Part shown: positions 58,670 to 64,000 of the stretch, one piece after another
Numbering within the stretch: the stretch's first letter is position 1
Layout of the letters: the number at the start of each line of letters is the position of its first letter
Source: Bin103 sp002238925
Lineage (GTDB): Bacteria > Spirochaetota > Spirochaetia > SZUA-6 > Bin103
NCBI GenBank assembly: GCA_965208065.1
Contig: OZ242313.1
Location: forward strand, 1,302,001 to 1,366,000
Length of the DNA: 64,000 bases
Reading direction: 5' to 3'
The notes under the pieces: generated by a model
Seen by the model: the letters and a program-made list of their open reading frames with translations, nothing else
What the model was told of the DNA's origin: nothing
Database searches by the model: none
Position numbers and translations under genes: made by a program

Positions 58670-59542
58670 ATGGAATTTCTGCTCGAGATCAGCCTGGTCG
58701 GGCTGGCGGTCGGCGGCGTCTACGGCCTGATCGGCCTCGGCTACGTGATTGTGTACCGCGCCACCCGCATCGTGAACTTCGCGCACGGCAACATCATGAT
58801 GTTCGGCGCCTACTGCTACTTCACCGGCGCGGCGGTGCTGGACCTCCCCTGGTGGGCGGCGCTGCCGCTGGCGGTGACCGCCACTGCACTGCTGGGGACC
58901 GCCGTTGAGCGTCTCCTGCTGCGCCCGCTGGAGGGACGCTCGCAGACCGTGGCGGTGATGGCGACGTTCGGCCTGGCCGCGGTCCTGCACGGCCTGGTGC
59001 AACTGCTGTGGTCGGCGCGCGACGTCTTCATGCCGCCGATTTTCGCTCAGCAGCCGATCGTGCTCGGCGCCATGTACATCCCGGCCAACACCGGCTACGG
59101 CGCCCTGCTCGCGCTGGCCGCCGTTGGCGTGTTTCTGGTGCTGTTCCGGGTCACCAACCTCGGGCTGGCGATGCGCGCCACCGCCTCCGACCAGGTGGCC
59201 GCGAGTTCGTTGGGCATCAACGTGCCGGCGATGTTCAACGTGACCTGGGCGTGCGCGGCGGCCACGGCGGCGCTGGCCGGCGTGGTGGTCGGCTCGATCA
59301 CTACGCTCAATCCCAACATGGGGCGCATCGGACTATCGGTGCTGGCGGTGGTGATTCTCGGCGGCCTGGACAGCCTGGCGGGCGCCATCCTGGCCGGACT
59401 GATCGTCGGCTGGCTGGAGGCGGTCACCGGCTTCTACCTGGGCGCCTCCTACAAGGACGTGGTGCCGTTCCTGGTGCTGCTGACCATCCTGATGGTGCGC
59501 CCGCACGGCCTGCTCGGCGCGCCCAGGGTGGAACGGCTGTGA
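58670..59542 (+). CDS. livH: Branched-chain amino-acid-type ABC permease, LivH family
   Basis: A 290-residue permease with about eight helices: LAVGGVYGLIGLGYVIVYRATRIVNFAHGNIMMFGAY (the LivH N-terminal landmark with N-F-A-H-G), AVERLLLRPLEGRSQTVAVMATFGL, AMRATASDQVAASSLGINV, and LAVVILGGLDSLAGAILAGLIVGWLEAV. It forms the membrane channel with the LivM-type protein, whose GTG start overlaps its stop. Confidence 0.95.
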   Translation: MEFLLEISLVGLAVGGVYGLIGLGYVIVYRATRIVNFAHGNIMMFGAYCYFTGAAVLDLPWWAALPLAVTATALLGTAVERLLLRPLEGRSQTVAVMATFGLAAVLHGLVQLLWSARDVFMPPIFAQQPIVLGAMYIPANTGYGALLALAAVGVFLVLFRVTNLGLAMRATASDQVAASSLGINVPAMFNVTWACAAATAALAGVVVGSITTLNPNMGRIGLSVLAVVILGGLDSLAGAILAGLIVGWLEAVTGFYLGASYKDVVPFLVLLTILMVRPHGLLGAPRVERL

Positions 59543-60672
59543 CCGGTCCCGGCGCAACGGACACCAGCGCCAACGTGCCGAGCAGGTCCGGGCGCGCCGA
59601 GCCTCGGCGCCGCGGGCAAGTGGACGCCGCGCCGCACCCCGCCGCGCTTCACTCGGCCGCGGCGGCAGCCGGCGGTGGGCACGCGGCGGCCGCGCGGCGC
59701 GCCGGCGGAGCCGCGCTGGCCGTGGCGGTGCTGGTCGCCGTGCCGCTGTTCGGGAACAGCTACCACCTGCACATGGCGTGCCTGTTCGGGATCATCGTGA
59801 TCAGCGCCATGGGTCTGAACCTGCTGACCGGCTACGCCGGCCTGATCTCGCTGGGCCACGCCGCCTTCATGGGAGTGGGCGCGTACGGCGTGGCGTGGTT
59901 CAGCTCCCGCCTGGGGCTGCCGTTCTACCTGTGCCTGCCGCTGGCGGGGTTGCTGGCGGCGGGCGCGGGCATGGTCACCGGGCTGCCGTCGCTGCGCATC
60001 AAGGGCCTGTACCTGGCCATTGCCACGCTCGCCGCCCAGTTCATTCTGGGCTTCGTATTCAACGAATGGGAGTCGGTCACCGGTGGGCGCGGCGGCACCA
60101 ACGTCGCGCCGGCGCAGGTCGGCGGCCTGCTGCTGAGCACGGAGCGTGAGATGTACTACCCGATCGCGGCCGTTGCGGTCGCAAGCCTGCTCGCAGCACG
60201 CAACCTGTTCCGCACCCGCGTCGGGCGCGCCTTCATGGCCATGCGCGACCGCGACAGCGCCGCCGAGGTGCTCGGCGTCGACCCGCGCCGCTACCAGCTT
60301 GTCGCGTTCGGGGTCAGTTCCTTCTTCGCCGGGATCGCCGGCGGCTTCATGGCCTACTTCTACAAGGTGGTGACCCCCGGCCAGTTCAGCTTTCAGCTGT
60401 CGCTGTTCTACCTGACGGCGATCGTGGTGGGCGGCATGGGAACTGTACAGGGTGTCCTGCTTGGTGCTATCTTCATGACCGCCACGCCGTCGGCGCTTGC
60501 CGCGGTCGCCGGCGTGTTCGGGCCGCTAGCGGCGGGCCTGCTGGCCCCGTTGCGCGAAGTGTTGTTCGGGTTGTTGATCGTGTTGTTTCTGATCTTCGAA
60601 CCGGGCGGTCTGGCTGGTATTATAGGTCGAACAAGAAAGCGGATAATGCTTATAACCGCAGCGAAGGAGTAA
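59539..60672 (+). CDS. livM: Branched-chain amino-acid-type ABC permease, LivM family
   Basis: A 377-residue permease from GTG 59539, overlapping the LivH stop (GTGA). The first 50 residues are an Ala/Pro/Arg-rich extension not usual for the family. The permease then shows LNLLTGYAGLISLGHAAFMGVGAYG (LivM landmark), GLYLAIATLAAQFILGFVFNEWESVTGG, GRAFMAMRDRDSAAEVLGVD, and IVVGGMGTVQGVLLGAIF. It ends 4 bp before the binding-protein gene, with GAAGGAG in its last codons serving as ribosome site. Confidence 0.94.
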   Translation: MTGPGATDTSANVPSRSGRAEPRRRGQVDAAPHPAALHSAAAAAGGGHAAAARRAGGAALAVAVLVAVPLFGNSYHLHMACLFGIIVISAMGLNLLTGYAGLISLGHAAFMGVGAYGVAWFSSRLGLPFYLCLPLAGLLAAGAGMVTGLPSLRIKGLYLAIATLAAQFILGFVFNEWESVTGGRGGTNVAPAQVGGLLLSTEREMYYPIAAVAVASLLAARNLFRTRVGRAFMAMRDRDSAAEVLGVDPRRYQLVAFGVSSFFAGIAGGFMAYFYKVVTPGQFSFQLSLFYLTAIVVGGMGTVQGVLLGAIFMTATPSALAAVAGVFGPLAAGLLAPLREVLFGLLIVLFLIFEPGGLAGIIGRTRKRIMLITAAKE

Positions 60673-60676
60673 TCTG

Positions 60677-61888
60677 ATGAAGAGTAATAGCAGGCGACTC
60701 GTGCATGGCATGGGCCGCTGTCTGGGGGCGGTGATTGTGGCCGCCGCACTGATTGGGGCGGCGCTGCCGCTGGCTGCCGATGAGCACGAGATCGTGTGGG
60801 GCGCCTCGATACCGTTGACCGGCATCTACGCCCAGGCGGGCGAGATCGGCAGTCTCGGCATGGGCGCCTACCTCGGCTACCTGAATGCCACCGGCGGCAT
60901 CAACGGCCGGCCCGTGCGGCTGGCGAGCCATGACTCGGGCTCGTTGCCGGAGCAGTCGCTGGCCGTATTCAAGCAGATCATGGCAGAGGAAGAAGACGTG
61001 GTGGCCTTCTACGGCGACTCCACCGGCTTTGCGCTGTTGTCCGCGCCGGAAGTCAACGAGCGCTACAAGGTATTGATGGGCGGCAGCTCGCTGGCCACCG
61101 TGCTCGCCGATCCGGACAAGTTTCCCTACCAGTTTTTGACCGGCCCCACCTATGCCGAGATGGTCGGGATGCTGCTCCAGTACATCGCCGAGCAGGGCGG
61201 CAGCGACGGCGCGGCGCCGCGCGTGGCGCTGTTCTACTCCAACCTGGAGTTTGGCCGCGACCCGATCCCGTATGCCAGGGAGCGCGCCGCCGAACTCGGT
61301 ATCGAGATCGTCGCCGAGATCGAGACCGAGCCGGCCGGCATCGACGTTGCCCCCGAGGTGCTCAAGCTGCGCCGCGCGCAGCCCGACTACGTGATCTTCC
61401 ACGGCTACGTTGCCACGATCTGGCCGGAAGTGATGGTGCAGGCGGCGCAGACCGGCGTCGATGCCAAGTTCATGGGCACGTTCTGGGCCATGGAACCGCT
61501 GATCATCCGTCAGCTCGGGCCGCTCGCCGACCGCTACATGGGCGTGTTTCCCTACCGCTACTTCTGGGAGCAGGAGGAGTCCGCCACCCTGCGGTTGATC
61601 GCCCAGGTCGCGCAGGTGGAGTACGTGCCGACGTATGCGCTGCAGGCGTGGTTCTCCGGCATGATCCTGACCGAGGTGATAAAGCGCACCATGGACGCCG
61701 GCCTGGAACTGACCGGCGACAACCTGAAGGCCACCCTGGACGCAATCGAGAACTGGGACACCGGCGGCCTGATCGGCGTGCCGGTGACCTTCCGGGACGG
61801 TTCCATCCCGGTCGGGCGCATCTACCAGGGCAACTCGGCAACCGGGCGCATGGATCCGGTGTCGGACTGGATCGTTCTCGACGACTGA
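60677..61888 (+). CDS. ABC substrate-binding protein, LivK/family 6-like
   Basis: A 403-residue periplasmic-binding protein with a signal segment (LGAVIVAAALIGAALPLAAD). The type I fold reads EIVWGASIPLTGIYAQAGEIG, LNATGGINGRPVRLASHDSGS, VVAFYGDSTGFALLSAPEVNE, RVALFYSNLEFGRD near residue 190, and DYVIFHGYVATIWPEVM near 240. It likely binds amino acids, amides (urea-like) or small aromatic acids. GAAGGAG lies 8 bp before the ATG. It is placed between the permeases and the second ATPase, an unusual gene order but complete. Confidence 0.93.
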   Translation: MKSNSRRLVHGMGRCLGAVIVAAALIGAALPLAADEHEIVWGASIPLTGIYAQAGEIGSLGMGAYLGYLNATGGINGRPVRLASHDSGSLPEQSLAVFKQIMAEEEDVVAFYGDSTGFALLSAPEVNERYKVLMGGSSLATVLADPDKFPYQFLTGPTYAEMVGMLLQYIAEQGGSDGAAPRVALFYSNLEFGRDPIPYARERAAELGIEIVAEIETEPAGIDVAPEVLKLRRAQPDYVIFHGYVATIWPEVMVQAAQTGVDAKFMGTFWAMEPLIIRQLGPLADRYMGVFPYRYFWEQEESATLRLIAQVAQVEYVPTYALQAWFSGMILTEVIKRTMDAGLELTGDNLKATLDAIENWDTGGLIGVPVTFRDGSIPVGRIYQGNSATGRMDPVSDWIVLDD

Positions 61889-61924
61889 CCGGTGCCGCGC
61901 CGCCCGGCCCGTTGACCCTGGCCG

Positions 61925-62665
61925 GTGCTTGAAGTAAAGGCCATCGAGGCGGTCTACGGGCAGGGCGCACCGGTGCTGCGCGGGCTCTCCCTGCGCGTGC
62001 CGACCGGGCGCATCGTGGCATTGCTGGGCGCCAACGGCGCCGGCAAGACCACCACCCTGCGCGCCATCGCCGGGCTGCTGCCGTTCGAGCGCGGCCGGCT
62101 CACGGCCGGCACCATCGCGCTCGATGGGCGGCGCGTGGACGGCGTGGCACCGCACCGGCTGGCGCGCCGCCGCCTGGTTGCGGTGCCGGAAGGCCGCCGC
62201 TTGTTCACCGACCTGACCGTGGACGACAACCTGCGCGCTGCCGCCTGGGCGCTGAAGGGGCGCCGCGCCCGCCCGCCGGGCGGGATCGACGCGGTGTACC
62301 AGCTCTTCCCCTTGCTGGCGGCGCGCCGCAACCACCGCGCCGGCTACCTGTCCGGCGGCGAGCAGCAGATGCTGGCCATTGGCCGCGCCTTGCTCACCGA
62401 GCCGTCGGTGATGCTGCTGGACGAACCCTCGCTGGGCCTCGCGCCGCGCCTCCGCGAAGAGGTGTTCACCGGCATCGCGCGCATCAACCGCGACCGCGGC
62501 GTGTCGATCCTGCTGGTGGAGCAGAACGCCGTCCTGGCGCTCGACATCGCCCGCTACGGCTACGTGATCGAGCAGGGCCGCGTGGTGCTGGAGGGCCGGG
62601 TCGCCGACCTCAAGGCCAACCCCGACGTGCGCGACGCCTACCTGGGATCCGCTACCGGCCGCTAG
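61925..62665 (+). CDS. livF: Branched-chain amino-acid-type ABC ATPase, LivF family
   Basis: A 246-residue ABC ATPase started at GTG 61925. Walker A LLGANGAGKTTTLRAIAGLL near residue 37, LVAVPEGRRLFTDLTVDDNLRAAA (LivF landmark), the signature YLSGGEQQMLAIGRALLTEPSVMLLDEPSLGLAP and ILLVEQNAVLAL. All motifs are canonical. Its stop overlaps the stop of the convergent PhyH gene by 4 bp within a CTAG. Confidence 0.95.
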   Translation: MLEVKAIEAVYGQGAPVLRGLSLRVPTGRIVALLGANGAGKTTTLRAIAGLLPFERGRLTAGTIALDGRRVDGVAPHRLARRRLVAVPEGRRLFTDLTVDDNLRAAAWALKGRRARPPGGIDAVYQLFPLLAARRNHRAGYLSGGEQQMLAIGRALLTEPSVMLLDEPSLGLAPRLREEVFTGIARINRDRGVSILLVEQNAVLALDIARYGYVIEQGRVVLEGRVADLKANPDVRDAYLGSATGR

Positions 62666-63480
62666 CGCTCGTAGCGGCGGGAGTAGAGCAGGGGCAGGTG
62701 CTCGTCGTCGACGATCGGGTCGCCGGGCTGCAGGCGGGAGGCAACCACGGCCGGCAGTGCGCTCTTGTGGCCGTTGAACACGGCGGCGTCCGGCATGAAC
62801 AGGATCGAAAACGCGCGCCGCCGGCCGCGGGTCATGTTGGGGCCGGCGGCGTGCGCCACCATGCCGCTCAGGAACACCGCCCCGCCGGCGGGCACCTCGA
62901 CCGGCACCGGGTCGATCGCCCGCCACTCGGGGTAGGCGTCGAACAGCGCGTCGATGCGCGCGCTGCTGGTGTCGCCGCCGGTGTCGAAGCGGCTGCTGCG
63001 GTGCGAGCCGGGCAACACGTACAGGCAGCCGTTCTGCAGCGTGGCGTCGTCGAGGGCAATCCACAGCATGATCGAGCGGTGCGAGAAGAACGGATCGACC
63101 GGGTTGTCGGTATGCCAGGTGGTGGGGTTCGCCCACGGCTCCTTGATCAGCGCGTGATCGTGGTACAGGCGCACCCCATCCATGCCGGCCAGGTCGGCGG
63201 CCAGCTTGCCAAGCCGCGCGTCCAGCACCAACTCGCGCATCGCGACGCTCACCTTCCACATGTTGACGCACTGCACGAACACGCGCGCGTAATCGTCGTC
63301 GCGTCCCTGGTTGTCGAACACGCTCGACTCGGGCTGCGGATTGCCGAGCTGCTGCGCCACGCCCTCGTCGACCGCCGCCCGCCAGCGCCCCAGCTCGGCG
63401 CCATCAAGAAAGTCCGCAAGCGCCAAGTACCCGTCCTCCCGGTAGGCACCAACCTGCTCCGCGGAAAGCCCCGTATTCAT
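62662..63480 (-). CDS. PhyH-family Fe/2-oxoglutarate dioxygenase
   Basis: A 272-residue PhyH protein from ATG 63480. The H-x-D pair is in TTWHTDNPVDPFF near residue 122, and the distal His is in MVAHAAGPNMTRGRRRAFSI near residue 213, with a downstream Arg. YREDGYLALADFLDGAEL opens the fold, and CLYVLPGSHRSSRF is the core strand. It is convergent with livF and divergent from a glycosidase gene (74 bp). Substrate unknown; related proteins in similar genomes sit next to glycosidases and sulfatases. Confidence 0.92.
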   Translation of the reverse strand: MNTGLSAEQVGAYREDGYLALADFLDGAELGRWRAAVDEGVAQQLGNPQPESSVFDNQGRDDDYARVFVQCVNMWKVSVAMRELVLDARLGKLAADLAGMDGVRLYHDHALIKEPWANPTTWHTDNPVDPFFSHRSIMLWIALDDATLQNGCLYVLPGSHRSSRFDTGGDTSSARIDALFDAYPEWRAIDPVPVEVPAGGAVFLSGMVAHAAGPNMTRGRRRAFSILFMPDAAVFNGHKSALPAVVASRLQPGDPIVDDEHLPLLYSRRYER

Positions 63481-63553
63481 CCCCGCCACGCTACCGCCGA
63501 TTGAGCGCCCTGTCCAACGCAACCTATGCTGCAACGGCGAGGGAGGCAGCAGA

Positions 63554-64000
63554 ATGGATCTGAAGCGGGTGTTTGCCGCGTTCGAGTCGCCGCCGCGGGA
63601 GTTTGGGCCGATTCCGTTCTGGTTTCTGAACGACGACCTGGAAGAGGGTGAGTTGCTGCGCCAGCTGCGCGCCTTTCACGACGCCCACTACGGCGGCTTT
63701 GTGTTGCATGCCCGGATTGGCCTCTCGCGCCGGGTCGGCTACCTGACCGGTGAGTTTTTCCGCCTGGCGCGGCTGCTGGTGGCGGAGGCGGCGCGCCTGG
63801 GCATGAAGGTGATCCTGTACGACGAGGGCAGCTACCCGTCGGGGTCGGCCGGGGGCGCCGTGGTCGCGGAGAATCCGGAATACGTCAGCCGGGCGATGGG
63901 GCTGTGGACGCGCACCGTAGATGGACCGTTCGCGGGCTTCTGGCGTCCCAACACCGGGCGCGGCCTGCGCGACCGGCACGTGTGCACGGTGCTGGGCCGG
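63554..64000 (+). CDS. Partial glycoside hydrolase (GH106/alpha-rhamnosidase-like), N-terminus
   Basis: 149 codons up to the right edge, no stop. ATG 63554 has GGGAGG 7 bp upstream. The sequence starts MDLKRVFAAFESPPREFGPIPFWFLNDDLEE and continues AHYGGFVLHARIGLSRRVGYLTGEFF, then GMKVILYDEGSYPSGSAGGAV. This pattern (P-F-W-F-N-D, then H-A-R-G-L, then Y-D-E...P-S-G) is typical of the long GH106-like glycosidases, which cleave terminal alpha-L-rhamnose or similar sugars. The remainder lies outside the window. Confidence 0.8.
   Translation, partial: MDLKRVFAAFESPPREFGPIPFWFLNDDLEEGELLRQLRAFHDAHYGGFVLHARIGLSRRVGYLTGEFFRLARLLVAEAARLGMKVILYDEGSYPSGSAGGAVVAENPEYVSRAMGLWTRTVDGPFAGFWRPNTGRGLRDRHVCTVLGR

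Noticed and set aside
1..64000. tRNA, rRNA or riboswitch genes
   Set aside because: No typical T-arm/acceptor pattern, rRNA segment or known riboswitch core was noticed in the intergenic regions; short structured RNAs cannot be excluded by eye.

Overview
This is a bacterial chromosomal window of high G+C (roughly two-thirds or more by eye). Coding is dense and on both strands, mostly metabolic, with no rRNA, tRNA, CRISPR array, integrase or transposase that I can recognise. The gene set combines peptide/opine-type and branched-chain-amino-acid-type ABC importers, five phytanoyl-CoA-dioxygenase-like (PhyH) genes, a type I sulfatase, GH88- and GH106-like glycosidases, Gfo/Idh/MocA and Ldh_2 dehydrogenases, and a MoxR-DUF58-transglutaminase cluster. 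Together with solute-binding proteins whose mature ends begin with acidic GEAE-like runs, this recalls uncultured marine or host-associated Spirochaetota and similar MAG lineages. That placement is an impression from gene content, not a proof.

Layout. 0-14 kb: a GntR regulator, gene fragments, PPK2 polyphosphate kinase, two medium-chain dehydrogenases, a decayed Uma2-type gene, an HNH protein with repeats, an oxidoreductase series, and a GH88 / SDR / PIG-L deacetylase group. 14-21.4 kb: a frameshifted HigB with intact HigA, then a minus-strand operon MoxR, DUF58, membrane transglutaminase, PQQ-like propeller. 21.4-29 kb is the most unusual part: two AbiE-type toxin-antitoxin pairs, a HicAB remnant, a truncated DUF499 ATPase, and duplicated pieces of a membrane-protein gene, a VOC gene and ppc. 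29-34.6 kb: an oligopeptide-type ABC importer (binding protein and two permeases, no ATPase) followed by a PhyH gene and an epimerase. 34.6-41.5 kb: an ATPase with an internally deleted partner gene, ppc, a thioesterase, an orphan DUF433 gene, an SDR and a PhyH. 41.6-49 kb: an ADP-ribosylglycohydrolase-like protein overlapping two tandem alpha-carbonic anhydrases, menE, menA and a carboxypeptidase Taq. 49-57.9 kb: MntA-HepT, MoxR-CoxE, PhyH, a two-PDZ protein, aldolase, PhyH, sulfatase, Phd-RelE. 57.9-64 kb: a complete Liv-type importer (G, H, M, K, F), another PhyH and the start of a GH106-like glycosidase.

How it fits together. Most intact genes serve import and oxidative or hydrolytic breakdown of sugars, organic acids and peptides. 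Threaded between them are seven toxin-antitoxin or defence-type loci in different stages of decay. Several broken genes keep only their first and last parts, with the middle removed. The duplicated boundaries around 24-29 kb suggest that one toxin-antitoxin module (HicAB) was replaced by another (AbiE-like) inside a copied segment. All family names come from motifs read by eye; no database search was possible.
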